From assembly GCF_000590475.1 (NCBI RefSeq), contig NZ_CP007441.1:2238660-2302659 (forward strand): a stretch of DNA of 64,000 nucleotides, in the 5' to 3' direction. How positions within the stretch are numbered: position 1 is the first letter of the stretch; every line of letters begins with the position of its first letter. Under the pieces are notes generated by a model. The model searched no databases and was not told the origin of the DNA. It saw only the letters and a program-made list of their open reading frames with translations. Below, in pieces: positions 8,831 through 17,566 of the stretch. This stretch comes from Stutzerimonas stutzeri. Its GTDB lineage: Bacteria > Pseudomonadota > Gammaproteobacteria > Pseudomonadales > Pseudomonadaceae. A program made the translations under genes and the position numbers.

Positions 8831-10438
8831 TCACATCCGGAAAACGCCAAAGCGGGTCGGCTCGATCGGCGCGTTGAGACTGGCCGAGAGCGCCAGGCCC
8901 AGCAGATCGCGCGTCTGTGCAGGATCGATCACCCCGTCATCCCACAGCCGTGCGCTTGAGTAATAGGGATGCCCCTGACGCTCGTACTGTTCGAGAATCG
9001 GTTGCTTGAGCTGAGCTTCGTCCTGTTCGGAAAAGCTCTGCCCGCTACGCTCGGCCTGCTCACGCTTGACCTGCACCAGCACGCCCGCGGCCTGCTCGCC
9101 GCCCATCACGCCGATGCGTGCGTTGGGCCACATCCACAGGAAACGCGGGTCGTAAGCGCGGCCACACATACCGTAGTTGCCGGCGCCGAAGCTGCCACCG
9201 ATGACCACCGTGAACTTCGGCACCTGGGCGCAAGCGACCGCCGTGACCAGCTTGGCGCCGTGCTTGGCGATGCCGCCAGTCTCGTATTTCTGCCCGACCA
9301 TGAATCCGGTGATGTTCTGCAGGAACAGCAGGGGAATGCCGCGTTGGCAGGCCAGTTCTATGAAATGCGCGCCTTTCTGCGCCGCTTCGGCAAAGAGGAT
9401 GCCGTTGTTCGCCAGGATCGCAACAGGGTAGCCGTGCAGGTGAGCGAAGCCGCACACCAGGGTAGTGCCGAACAGTGCTTTGAATTCGTCGAACTCGCTG
9501 CCATCGACGACCCGCGCGATGACTTCCCGCACGTCATAGGGCTGCTTGGACTGCGCCGGAACCACGCCGTACAGCTCTTGCGCCGGGTATATCGGCAGCC
9601 GCGGTTGGCGGGTCTGGAGCTGGCCTTGCTTCCGCCAGTTCAGGTTGGCCACGCAGCGACGAGCGATGGCCAGCGCGTGCTCGTCGTTCTCCGCGTAGTG
9701 GTCGGCCACGCCGGAGGTCTTGCAATGCACATCGGCACCGCCCAGGTCTTCGGCGGTCACCACTTCGCCGGTTGCGGCTTTCACAAGCGGCGGGCCGGCG
9801 AGGAAGATGGTCGCCTGGTTGCGAACCATGATGGTCTCATCGGCCATCGCTGGCACATAGGCGCCGCCCGCGGTGCAGGACCCCATCACTACCGCGAGCT
9901 GGGGGATGCCCATGGCGCTCATGTTGGCCTGGTTGAAGAAGATACGACCGAAGTGCTCGCGGTCCGGGAAAACTTCGTCCTGACGCGGCAGGTTGGCACC
10001 GCCCGAGTCCACTAGGTAGATGCAGGGCAGGCGGTTCTGTTGAGCGATCGCCTGTGCGCGCAGATGTTTCTTCACCGTAAGCGGGTAGTAGCTGCCGCCT
10101 TTTACCGTGGCATCGTTGGCGATGATCATGCACTCGACGCCTTCGATCCGGCCGATGCCGGCAACCACACCCGCAGCAGCAACGTCTTCACCGTAGACCT
10201 CGTAAGCCGCCAAGGGCGCGACTTCGAGAAAGGCCGAGCCGGGGTCGAGGAGAGCATTGATGCGGTCACGTACCAGCAGCTTGCCGCGGGCGACATGGCG
10301 TTGCTGCGCCTTCTCGCCACCGCCTTGGCTCATACGGTCGAGCAGGCCGCGCAGATTCTTCACCTGCTCGAGCATGGCGGCGCTGTTGGCCGCGAATTCG
10401 GGCGAACGGGTATTTATCTGTGTGTTCAGGATCGCCAT
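8831..10438 (-). CDS. liuB: Methylcrotonyl-CoA carboxylase carboxyltransferase beta subunit
   Basis: 535-residue carboxyltransferase subunit, matching the usual MCC-beta length. It shows the paired crotonase-like carboxyltransferase halves: SGGANLPRQDEVFPDRE near 150 and GSCTAGGAYVPAM near 190 (acyl-CoA side), and GGSFGAGNYGMCGRAYDP near 420 (biotin side). LiuB accepts the carboxyl group from LiuD biotin onto methylcrotonyl-CoA. The Met at 10438 (MAILNTQ) matches the common MCC-beta N-terminus, so I trimmed six upstream codons. It is separated from liuA by 194 bp that contain a REP-like palindrome. Confidence 0.95.
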   Translation of the reverse strand: MAILNTQINTRSPEFAANSAAMLEQVKNLRGLLDRMSQGGGEKAQQRHVARGKLLVRDRINALLDPGSAFLEVAPLAAYEVYGEDVAAAGVVAGIGRIEGVECMIIANDATVKGGSYYPLTVKKHLRAQAIAQQNRLPCIYLVDSGGANLPRQDEVFPDREHFGRIFFNQANMSAMGIPQLAVVMGSCTAGGAYVPAMADETIMVRNQATIFLAGPPLVKAATGEVVTAEDLGGADVHCKTSGVADHYAENDEHALAIARRCVANLNWRKQGQLQTRQPRLPIYPAQELYGVVPAQSKQPYDVREVIARVVDGSEFDEFKALFGTTLVCGFAHLHGYPVAILANNGILFAEAAQKGAHFIELACQRGIPLLFLQNITGFMVGQKYETGGIAKHGAKLVTAVACAQVPKFTVVIGGSFGAGNYGMCGRAYDPRFLWMWPNARIGVMGGEQAAGVLVQVKREQAERSGQSFSEQDEAQLKQPILEQYERQGHPYYSSARLWDDGVIDPAQTRDLLGLALSASLNAPIEPTRFGVFRM

Positions 10439-10459
10439 CGCTGGGCTCCGGTTCATTCT

Positions 10460-10541
10460 GTAGGGTGGATCGGGGCGCGCAGCTGGCGCTTGATCTATCC
10501 GCCGAATGTGGTGGAAAGCGCTTCGCGGTTTTCCACCCTAC
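10460..10541. repeat. REP-like inverted repeat in the liuA-liuB spacer
   Basis: An outer arm GTAGGGTGGA at 10460 pairs with TCCACCCTAC at 10532-10541. An inner hairpin GTGGAAA (10511-10517) pairs with TTTTCCAC (10529-10536) around a GCGCTTCGCG core. This is the architecture of intergenic repetitive palindromes of the GTAGGGTGG type seen in pseudomonads. On the transcript it would form a stable hairpin between liuA and liuB and may act on mRNA stability. Confidence 0.7.
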
Positions 10542-10632
10542 GACGGGGTGCTGATCTGACCGGTCGGCGTACCGGGCGACGTTCCGCCTCAGTCCATCTG
10601 CCGATATCTCGTCCCACCTCAGCTGCTTTGTC

Positions 10633-11796
10633 CTATTTGGTTTCGTTGAACAGCTCGCGGCCGATCAGCATCCGGCGAATCTCGCTGGTGCCGGCGCCGA
10701 TCTCGTAGAGCTTAGCGTCGCGCAATAGGCGCCCGGTCGGGAATTCGTTGATGTAGCCGTTGCCACCGAGAATCTGGATTGCCTGCAGCGCCATCTGAGT
10801 TGCCGCTTCGGCGGTGTAGAGGATTACGCCAGCGGCATCCTTGCGAGTGGTTTCGGCGCGGTCGCAGGCCTGGGCTACCGTATACAGATAGGCGCGGCTG
10901 GCATTGAGCTGGGTGTACATGTCGGCCACCTTGCCCTGGATGAACTGGAACTCACCAATGCTCTGGCCGAATTGCTTGCGGTCGTGGATGTAGGGGACTA
11001 CCACGTCCAGGCAGGCCTGCATGATCCCCACCGGCCCTCCGGCGAGCACCACGCGCTCGTAATCCAGCCCGCTCATCAGCACTTTGGCGCCGCCATTCTC
11101 GACGCCCAGTACGTTCTCTTCCGGCACCTCGACGTCATCGAAGAACAGCTCGCAAGTGTTGGAGCCGCGCATGCCGAGCTTGTCGAACTTGTTGCCGCGG
11201 GAAAAACCCTTCCAGTCACGCTCAACGATGAACGCGGTGATGCCATGCGCGCCCTTGTCCAGGTCAGTCTTGGCGTAGATCACGTAGGTGTTGGCATCCG
11301 GACCGTTGGTGATCCAGGTCTTGCTGCCGTTGAGCACGAAGCGATCGCCCTTGCGGTCGGCGCGCAACTTCATCGAAACCACGTCGGAGCCGGCGTTAGG
11401 TTCGCTCATCGCCAGCGCGCCAACATGTTCGCCTGATACCAGTTTGGGTAGATATCGGGCCTTCTGTTGCGCCGTACCGTTGCGGTTGATCTGGTTGACG
11501 CACAGGTTGGAATGCGCGCCGTAGGACAGACCCACCGACGCCGAGCCGCGGCTGATTTCCTCGAGTGCGATCACGTGCGCCAGGTAACCCATTCCAGCAC
11601 CGCCGAATTCCTCGTCTATGGTGATACCGAGCAGCCCCATGTTGCCGAACTTGCGCCACATATCGCTGGGAAAGAGATTGTCGCGGTCGATGGCTTCGGC
11701 GCGGGGCGCCACTTCGTCAGCCACGAAGCCGCGCACCTGGTCGCGGAGCATGTCGACGGTTTCACCAAGGGCGAAGTTGAGGCCGGAGTAGTTCAT
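10633..11796 (-). CDS. liuA: Isovaleryl-CoA dehydrogenase
   Basis: 387-residue flavin acyl-CoA dehydrogenase converting isovaleryl-CoA to 3-methylcrotonyl-CoA. The catalytic base is diagnostic: isovaleryl-CoA dehydrogenases carry it in GLDYERVVLAGGP (Glu247 here), while the position used by other family members is Gly in EIGAGTSEIRRM. Both features are present. LAMSEPNAGSD near 128 is the FAD/substrate signature. The Met at 11796 fits the family start. It is the first gene of liuABCD and is divergent from an acyl-CoA synthetase gene across a 244-bp spacer with a perfect palindrome. Confidence 0.95.
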   Translation of the reverse strand: MNYSGLNFALGETVDMLRDQVRGFVADEVAPRAEAIDRDNLFPSDMWRKFGNMGLLGITIDEEFGGAGMGYLAHVIALEEISRGSASVGLSYGAHSNLCVNQINRNGTAQQKARYLPKLVSGEHVGALAMSEPNAGSDVVSMKLRADRKGDRFVLNGSKTWITNGPDANTYVIYAKTDLDKGAHGITAFIVERDWKGFSRGNKFDKLGMRGSNTCELFFDDVEVPEENVLGVENGGAKVLMSGLDYERVVLAGGPVGIMQACLDVVVPYIHDRKQFGQSIGEFQFIQGKVADMYTQLNASRAYLYTVAQACDRAETTRKDAAGVILYTAEAATQMALQAIQILGGNGYINEFPTGRLLRDAKLYEIGAGTSEIRRMLIGRELFNETK

Positions 11797-11942
11797 GTGC
11801 CACCTGTCAATTTTGTAGTTGTTCTGGTTCGACCGCTGGACGCCGGCAAAGGTTAATTGCACCTGCGCTCCAGCCTGATTGTTCACCGCCCTGAAGCACC
11901 GACTTAAGGTGTCGGGCGCGGTGGGTTGTCACGCTGTTACCT

Positions 11943-11956
11943 TTACGTTAACGTAA
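11943..11956. promoter_or_regulatory. Perfect palindrome, candidate LiuR operator
   Basis: TTACGTTAACGTAA is a 14-bp perfect palindrome in the divergent spacer between liuA (minus) and the acyl-CoA synthetase gene (plus), 147 bp before the liuA start and 85 bp before the synthetase start. MerR-family regulators bind symmetric sites of this size within promoters, and the regulator gene is nearby. A related site occurs at 15917-15930. Assignment to LiuR is an inference from context. Confidence 0.65.
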
Positions 11957-12040
11957 TCGCACCTCGGGACAGCTGTCAACTCGGCGGCAGGTCCCGGATC
12001 GCAAGGCCTCATAACAAACATAAGACTGAGGAATTTCGAC

Positions 12041-13717
12041 ATGAGTCTTCCGAGCTACACCTGCGGACCGCAGACCAAACCCCTGTTGGCGATGACCATT
12101 GGTGCGGCGTTCGACCGGACAGTCGAACGGTTCTCCGACCGCGAGGCCTTGGTCGTGCGCCACCAGAACCTGCGCTACACGTGGGCGCAGCTGGCCGAAC
12201 AGGTGGATCTTTGCGCACGCGGCTTGCTGGCCCTCGGTCTGCAGCCAGGCGAACGCCTGGGCATTTGGTCGCCGAACAATGCGCAGTGGTGCATTGCCCA
12301 GTTGGCTAGTGCGAAGGCTGGCGTAGTGCTGGTGAACATCAACCCGGCTTACCGGCTGAACGAACTCGAATACGCGCTCAAGCAGTCCGGCTGCCGCTGG
12401 TTGATCTGTGCCGATGCGTTCAAGACGTCCGACTACCATGCGATGCTCCATGAGCTGCTGCCGGAGCTGGAGCGCTCGGCCATTGGTGCTCTGCAGAGCC
12501 ACATGCTGCCGGAGCTGCGCGGGGTGATCAGCCTGTGCGACACGCCGGTGGATGGCATGTTGTTGTGGCGTGGCCTGCTGGACATGTCTGAAAGTGTAGG
12601 CGCTGAACAGCTGCGTCAATGCAGCGAGCAGCTGCAGTTCGACGATCCGATCAACATTCAATACACCTCGGGCACGACGGGTTTCCCCAAAGGGGCCACC
12701 CTCAGTCACTACAACATTCTCAACAACGGTTACATGGTCGGTGAAAGCCTCAAGCTCACCGAGCATGACCGGCTCGTGATCCCGGTACCGCTGTATCACT
12801 GCTTTGGCATGGTGATGGGCAACCTTGGCTGCGTGACCCATGGCACCACGATGATCTACCCGAGCGCCGCCTTCGAACCGCTCGCGACTCTGCAGGCTGC
12901 CGCCGAGGAGAAAGCCACCGGCATGTACGGCGTGCCCACCATGTTCATTGCCATGCTCGATCATCCCGAGCGCCAGTCGCTGGACCTGAGCCACCTGCGC
13001 ACGGGGATCATGGCCGGTTCCACCTGCCCGATCGAGGTGATGAAACGGGTCATCGACGACATGCACCTCGCCGAGATGCAGATCGCCTACGGCATGACCG
13101 AAACCAGCCCGGTCTCCACCCAGACCGGGCCGGATGATGACCTCGAGCGTCGCGTCACCAGCGTCGGACGCACCCAGCCGCATCTGGAGAGCAAGGTGGT
13201 CGATGAGCACAACCGCATCGTCGCGCGAGGGCAGATCGGCGAACTCTGCACCCGCGGTTACAGCGTGATGCTGGGCTATTGGAACAATCCCGAGGCGACC
13301 GCTGGCGCCATCGATGGCGCGCGCTGGATGCACACCGGCGACCTGGCAATCATGGATGACGAGGGCTACCTGAAAATCGTCGGGCGCAACAAGGACATGA
13401 TCATTCGCGGCGGCGAGAACGTGTATCCGCGCGAGGTCGAGGAGTTCCTCTTCACTCATCCGGCGGTGGCCGACGTGCAGGTGATTGGGGTGCCCGACAA
13501 GACCTATGGCGAAGAGATCGTGGCCTGGGTCAAATTGCACCAGGGACAGGAAACCAGTGCCGATGAGCTGCGTGATTTTTGTAAGGGACGCATCGCGCAT
13601 TTCAAGACGCCGCGGCATATCAAATTCGTTGATGATTTCCCCATGACCATCAGCGGCAAGGTGCAGAAATTCCGTATGCGCGAGGTCAGCGTCGCGGAGC
13701 TCGGCCTCGTCGAATGA
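12041..13717 (+). CDS. AMP-binding acyl-CoA synthetase
   Basis: 558-residue ANL-superfamily ligase that would activate a carboxylic acid to its CoA thioester. The P-loop-like motif YTSGTTGFPKG lies at about 208-218, the A5-type segment AYGMTETSP near 350, the hinge GRNKDMIIRGGENVYP near 447-462 and the catalytic lysine in SGKVQKF near 543. Length and motifs fit medium/long-chain or branched short-chain acid ligases. It is divergent from liuA across the palindrome, so activation of isovalerate or other branched acids is plausible. A GAGGAA ribosome site precedes the ATG. Confidence 0.85.
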   Translation: MSLPSYTCGPQTKPLLAMTIGAAFDRTVERFSDREALVVRHQNLRYTWAQLAEQVDLCARGLLALGLQPGERLGIWSPNNAQWCIAQLASAKAGVVLVNINPAYRLNELEYALKQSGCRWLICADAFKTSDYHAMLHELLPELERSAIGALQSHMLPELRGVISLCDTPVDGMLLWRGLLDMSESVGAEQLRQCSEQLQFDDPINIQYTSGTTGFPKGATLSHYNILNNGYMVGESLKLTEHDRLVIPVPLYHCFGMVMGNLGCVTHGTTMIYPSAAFEPLATLQAAAEEKATGMYGVPTMFIAMLDHPERQSLDLSHLRTGIMAGSTCPIEVMKRVIDDMHLAEMQIAYGMTETSPVSTQTGPDDDLERRVTSVGRTQPHLESKVVDEHNRIVARGQIGELCTRGYSVMLGYWNNPEATAGAIDGARWMHTGDLAIMDDEGYLKIVGRNKDMIIRGGENVYPREVEEFLFTHPAVADVQVIGVPDKTYGEEIVAWVKLHQGQETSADELRDFCKGRIAHFKTPRHIKFVDDFPMTISGKVQKFRMREVSVAELGLVE

Positions 13718-13783
13718 CGACCGCCGGCACCCAGTCACACCGGCCTTGTATGTCCATATGCCTCTGACGATACGGAGCTCACC

Positions 13784-14377
13784 ATGCCCCAGTCCATCAG
13801 CCGTTTCCCCCTTGTCGAAGACCTCGCGTCGCTACCGGCCGATGTGCACGAACGAATCCTGGCGGTGCAAGAGAAAGCCGGTTTCGTGCCTAACGTCTTT
13901 CTTATGTTGGCTCATCGACCTGATGAATTTCGCGCGTTCTTCAACTACCACGATGCTTTGATGGAACGAGAGTCCGACAGCCTGACCAAGGCTGAGAAGG
14001 AGATGATCGTCGTGGCAGTGAGTGCCGATCACGGTTGCTTGTATTGCGTGGTAGCCCACGGGGCGATCCTGCGCATCCTGGCGAAAGACCCGCTGCTTGC
14101 CGATCAGGTGGCGGTGAACTACCGCACCGCGCCGCTCAACGAGCGTCAACGAACGATGATCGACTTTGCCCTGTATCTGGCTGCGCAACGCGGCGTGCTT
14201 GATGACGCCTGGCAGGCACGGCTGGAGAAGCTGGGTTTCACGCTGGGCGACATCTGGGATATCGGGTCGATTGCGGCGCTGTTCGGGCTGTCCAATCGTC
14301 TGGTGTCGATGGCACGAACTCCTCCCAACGATGAATTCTATTTGCTGGGTCGCGTGCCCAGGGCTACCGCTGGCTGA
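13784..14377 (+). CDS. AhpD-like peroxidase-related protein
   Basis: 197-residue protein of the carboxymuconolactone decarboxylase/AhpD superfamily, of the longer peroxidase-related type. The redox motif CLYCVVAHG (CxxC followed by His) lies near residue 84, as in alkylhydroperoxidase-D-like proteins. The remainder is all-helical, with no signal peptide. It lies 66 bp after the acyl-CoA synthetase on the same strand and probably shares its transcript. The physiological substrate is not evident, and a role in detoxifying peroxides formed by acyl-CoA oxidation is speculation. Confidence 0.8.
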   Translation: MPQSISRFPLVEDLASLPADVHERILAVQEKAGFVPNVFLMLAHRPDEFRAFFNYHDALMERESDSLTKAEKEMIVVAVSADHGCLYCVVAHGAILRILAKDPLLADQVAVNYRTAPLNERQRTMIDFALYLAAQRGVLDDAWQARLEKLGFTLGDIWDIGSIAALFGLSNRLVSMARTPPNDEFYLLGRVPRATAG

Positions 14378-14482
14378 GCGGGGGCAACCGGTTTGCCGCA
14401 TGACGCGGTAAAGACGAGACCCGGCAGGAGCGAGGTCGGGTCTTCAGCTGCACCAACCAAGACAATAACAAGAGAGATGACT

Positions 14483-15745
14483 ATGCAACTGAAACCCCTG
14501 AGCCGTTTCTTCATCCTCAGCAGCCTGGCTGCTTCCGCCCTCGGCACCTCAACGATGGCGTCAGCGGCGTTTCTCGACGACAGCAAGGCCAGCGTCGAGC
14601 TTCGCAACTTCTACATGAACCGTGATTTCCGCCAGAGTGGCGCGACCCAGTCCAAGGCCGACGAGTGGGCGCAGGGCTTCATCCTCAAGATGGAGTCGGG
14701 CTACACCGAAGGGCCTGTCGGCTTCGGTCTCGACGCCATCGGCCTGCTGGGCGTCAAGCTCGACTCCAGCCCGGATCGTTCCGGGACTGGCATCCTGCAA
14801 AGGGATTCATCCGGCCAGCCATCGGACGACTACGGCACCGCTGGGCTGACCGCTAAAGCCAAGCTGTCCAACACGACGCTGCACGTCGGCACCCTGCAGC
14901 CGATTCTTCCGGTGCTGATGCGCAACGACAGTCGCCTGCTGCCCAATCTGTACCGCGGCGCCTGGCTGCAGAGCAAGGAGATCGAAGGGCTGACCGTCGA
15001 TGTGGGCATGCTCGATCGCACCCGCTATCGCGACTCCTCCGATTACGAAGAGATGGCCGTCTTCAACAGCGGCGCGCGCAATATCGTGCTGGGCAATGCC
15101 GAGACCAGTGATGAGTTCCTGTTTGCTGGCGGCAAGTATCAGTTCAGTCCCGAACTGACCGGCAGCTACTACTACGGCGGACTGGACGGCATCTACGACC
15201 AGCACAGCGTGCAGCTGGTCCACATCCTGCCGCTTGGCGAGAACCAGAGCTTCAAGACCGACCTGCGCTACGCTCGCTCCACCGATGACGGCGGCAGCAA
15301 CGTCGACAACAACGCTTTCGGTGCCATCTTCACCTACAAGATCGGGGGGCATGGCTTCACTGGTGGCTACCAGAAGATGAGCGGCGACACGGGCTTTGCG
15401 TACGTCAGTGGCGGCGACAACATGCTAATCAACCTGTTGCAGATCAATGACTTCGGCAACGAAGATGAGAAGTCTTGGCAAGTTCGGTATGACTACGACT
15501 TCGCCGCTATGGGCGTGCCGGGTCTGAGTCTGATGACCCGCTATGTTTCCGGCGGCGACGTCAATCTGGCGGGCGGCGGTGAAGGGGAAGAGTGGGAACG
15601 TGACACCGACATCGCGTATGTGGTGCAGAACGGTCCGCTGAAGAACTTCGGCATGAAGGTGCGCAACGCCACGGTGCGCAGCAACTTCGGCGCCGATCTG
15701 AACGAAACCCGTTTGATCCTCAGCTACACCCTGGCGCTCTGGTAA
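14483..15745 (+). CDS. OprD-family outer-membrane porin
   Basis: 420-residue outer-membrane beta-barrel of the Pseudomonas OprD (substrate-specific porin) family. A signal peptide occupies about residues 1-28, ending in an alanine-rich cleavage site before FLDDSKASVELRNFYMNRDF, the typical OprD N-terminus. Alternating beta strands follow, and the chain ends LILSYTLALW with the C-terminal aromatic needed for BAM insertion. I chose the ATG at 14483 because AGAGAG lies 6 nt upstream; another ATG two codons earlier is too close. It is followed by a strong terminator, and the next genes encode an ABC importer, suggesting one uptake route across both membranes. Confidence 0.93.
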   Translation: MQLKPLSRFFILSSLAASALGTSTMASAAFLDDSKASVELRNFYMNRDFRQSGATQSKADEWAQGFILKMESGYTEGPVGFGLDAIGLLGVKLDSSPDRSGTGILQRDSSGQPSDDYGTAGLTAKAKLSNTTLHVGTLQPILPVLMRNDSRLLPNLYRGAWLQSKEIEGLTVDVGMLDRTRYRDSSDYEEMAVFNSGARNIVLGNAETSDEFLFAGGKYQFSPELTGSYYYGGLDGIYDQHSVQLVHILPLGENQSFKTDLRYARSTDDGGSNVDNNAFGAIFTYKIGGHGFTGGYQKMSGDTGFAYVSGGDNMLINLLQINDFGNEDEKSWQVRYDYDFAAMGVPGLSLMTRYVSGGDVNLAGGGEGEEWERDTDIAYVVQNGPLKNFGMKVRNATVRSNFGADLNETRLILSYTLALW

Positions 15746-15783
15746 CAGCAGGGCGCAACACCGCACCTCTCCTCGTTGATCTT

Positions 15784-15812
15784 TACCGGGCCGTTGTGGC
15801 CCGGTTTTTTTA
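15784..15812 (+). terminator. Rho-independent terminator after the porin gene
   Basis: ACCGGGCC, a short loop and GGCCCGGT form an 8-bp GC-rich stem, immediately followed by a run of T. It sits 39 bp beyond the porin stop and separates that transcript from the ABC transporter operon. Confidence 0.92.
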
Positions 15813-15916
15813 AGCTACTTTCAATGAGGATTCCTTTGAGACGGCCTCGGATCTTCTGCTCTATGAGTCAATCGGCCGTTTGAAATTGAAGCTTGCCTCA
15901 CGCTGGAAGCGGTTGT

Positions 15917-15930
15917 TATCGTTTACGTAA
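15917..15930. promoter_or_regulatory. Second LiuR-like site upstream of the ABC transporter
   Basis: TATCGTTTACGTAA resembles the perfect palindrome of the liuA spacer. The right half-site is near-identical, with a shared ACGTAAAGG extension in the same orientation, and the left half has two mismatches. It lies 60 bp before the first ATPase gene and downstream of the porin terminator, exactly where a promoter is required. Inference: the transporter may belong to the same MerR regulon. Confidence 0.5.
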
Positions 15931-15989
15931 AGGTCATGCAGCGACCTGCGCCATAACCAACAACAATAATCAAGGTTAGAGGGCATCCC

Positions 15990-16760
15990 ATGGAACCGGA
16001 GTTCGTGCTGGAAACGCGCGGCCTGACCAAGGAATTTCGCGGCTTCACCGCAGTGGATTCCGTTGACCTGCGTGTACAGAAGGGACACATCCATGCATTG
16101 ATCGGCCCCAACGGCGCCGGCAAGACCACGGTGTTCAATCTTCTCACCAAATTCCTCACGCCCACTCGCGGCGACATCCTCTATCGCGGCAAACCGATCA
16201 CCTCGATGAAAGCCAACGAGATCGCCCGACTGGGTCTTGTGCGTTCATTTCAGATATCGGCGGTGTTCGGTCACATGACCGTGCTGGAAAACGTCCGCGT
16301 CGCCCTGCAGCAAAAGCTGGGAAATTCCTACCATTTCTGGAAATCCGAACGGATCCTCCGCAAATTGGACGAAGGCGCCATGCAGTTGTTGGCGGACGTG
16401 GATCTGGAGTCCTTCGCCCAGACGCTGGCTATCGAATTGCCTTATGGCCGCAAACGTGCACTCGAACTGGCAACCACGCTGGCGCTGGATCCGGTTGTAC
16501 TGCTGCTCGACGAGCCCACCCAGGGTATGGGCGGTGAAGATGTCGACATGGTCGTGGCGCTGGTACGACGCGCGGCAGTGAATCGTACGGTGCTGATGGT
16601 CGAACACAACCTCAGCGTGGTGAGTCGGCTTTGCGATCGCATTACCGTGTTGGCACGCGGTGCGGTATTGGCCGAAGGCGACTATGAAACCGTCTCGGCC
16701 AACCCGCAGGTGCGCGAAGCCTATATGGGCAGCGAAGTTGTCGAGGAAGCGCATCCATGA
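15990..16760 (+). CDS. Branched-chain-type ABC transporter ATPase (LivG-like)
   Basis: 256-residue ATPase of the hydrophobic amino-acid uptake (HAAT) ABC family. Walker A is GPNGAGKT near residue 38. Walker B is LLLDEPTQGMG near 169, and a D-loop and VEHNLSVV switch His follow. The ABC signature is degenerate: ELPYGRKRALELA stands where LSGGQ is expected, as is common in LivG-type subunits. It is the first gene of a five-gene operon ordered ATPase-ATPase-binding protein-permease-permease, overlaps the next ATPase by 4 nt, and is preceded by a palindromic operator-like site. Confidence 0.92.
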   Translation: MEPEFVLETRGLTKEFRGFTAVDSVDLRVQKGHIHALIGPNGAGKTTVFNLLTKFLTPTRGDILYRGKPITSMKANEIARLGLVRSFQISAVFGHMTVLENVRVALQQKLGNSYHFWKSERILRKLDEGAMQLLADVDLESFAQTLAIELPYGRKRALELATTLALDPVVLLLDEPTQGMGGEDVDMVVALVRRAAVNRTVLMVEHNLSVVSRLCDRITVLARGAVLAEGDYETVSANPQVREAYMGSEVVEEAHP

Positions 16761-17473
16761 CCCCGATGGCCGACCGCGACCAACTGCGACTGGATGACCT
16801 GCATGCCTTCTATGGCGAGTCCCACATTCTTCACGGTGTCGATCTGGTCGTGGGGCGTGGGGAGCTCGTCACACTGCTCGGTCGCAACGGCTCCGGCCGC
16901 AGCACCACATTGCGCGCGATCATGAACATGGTCGGGCGACGCACCGGCTCCATTGTGATCAACGGCAATGAAACCATGGGCATGCCGGCCCACCAGATTC
17001 CCCGGCTCGGTGTCGGCTACTGCCCTGAAGAGCGCGGCATCTTTTCCAGCCTGAGCGTCGAAGAAAACCTGTTGCTGCCACCTACCGTGCGCAGCGGTGG
17101 CATGGGGCTGGACGAACTCTACGAGATGTTTCCCAACCTCTACGAGCGCCGATTCAGCCAGGGCACACGCTTGTCCGGAGGCGAGCAGCAGATGCTCGCC
17201 ATGGCGCGCATCCTGCGCACCGGCGCCAATCTGCTGCTGCTCGACGAGATTACCGAAGGCCTGGCCCCGGTGATCGTGCAGAAACTCGGCGAAGTACTGA
17301 TCAAGCTGAAGAAGCGCGGGCTGACGATCGTGCTGGTGGAGCAGAATTTCCGTTTCGCCGCACCCCTGGCTGACCGTCATTACGTGATGGAGCACGGGCA
17401 GATCATCGAAGAGATCAGCGCTGCAGACCTGGATTCGAAAAAGGAATTTTTGAATAGCTGTCTGGGGGTTTGA
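16757..17473 (+). CDS. Branched-chain-type ABC transporter ATPase (LivF-like)
   Basis: 238-residue second ATPase of the HAAT transporter. Walker A reads GRNGSGRST near residue 41, with Arg replacing the usual catalytic Lys (family GxxGxGKST). The signature is LSGGEQQMLAMARIL near 137, Walker B LLLLDEITEGLAP near 158 and the switch VEQNFRF. The Lys-to-Arg change in Walker A is directly visible and unusual. The start codon overlaps the previous stop (ATGA), so translation is coupled. Confidence 0.9.
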   Translation: MTPMADRDQLRLDDLHAFYGESHILHGVDLVVGRGELVTLLGRNGSGRSTTLRAIMNMVGRRTGSIVINGNETMGMPAHQIPRLGVGYCPEERGIFSSLSVEENLLLPPTVRSGGMGLDELYEMFPNLYERRFSQGTRLSGGEQQMLAMARILRTGANLLLLDEITEGLAPVIVQKLGEVLIKLKKRGLTIVLVEQNFRFAAPLADRHYVMEHGQIIEEISAADLDSKKEFLNSCLGV

Positions 17474-17566
17474 TCGCCCTCTGAGAAGGAACTGCCGGTT
17501 CGCAGCGCGCGCCGGCGCGTACATCAACAAAGGCCACAACAACAAAAACAATCACAGTGGGTGACT

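Noticed and set aside
11948..13738. Long minus-strand reading frame opposite the acyl-CoA synthetase
   Set aside because: His/Gln/Arg-rich translation typical of antisense to GC-rich genes; no family motif, while the plus strand has the full ANL motif set.
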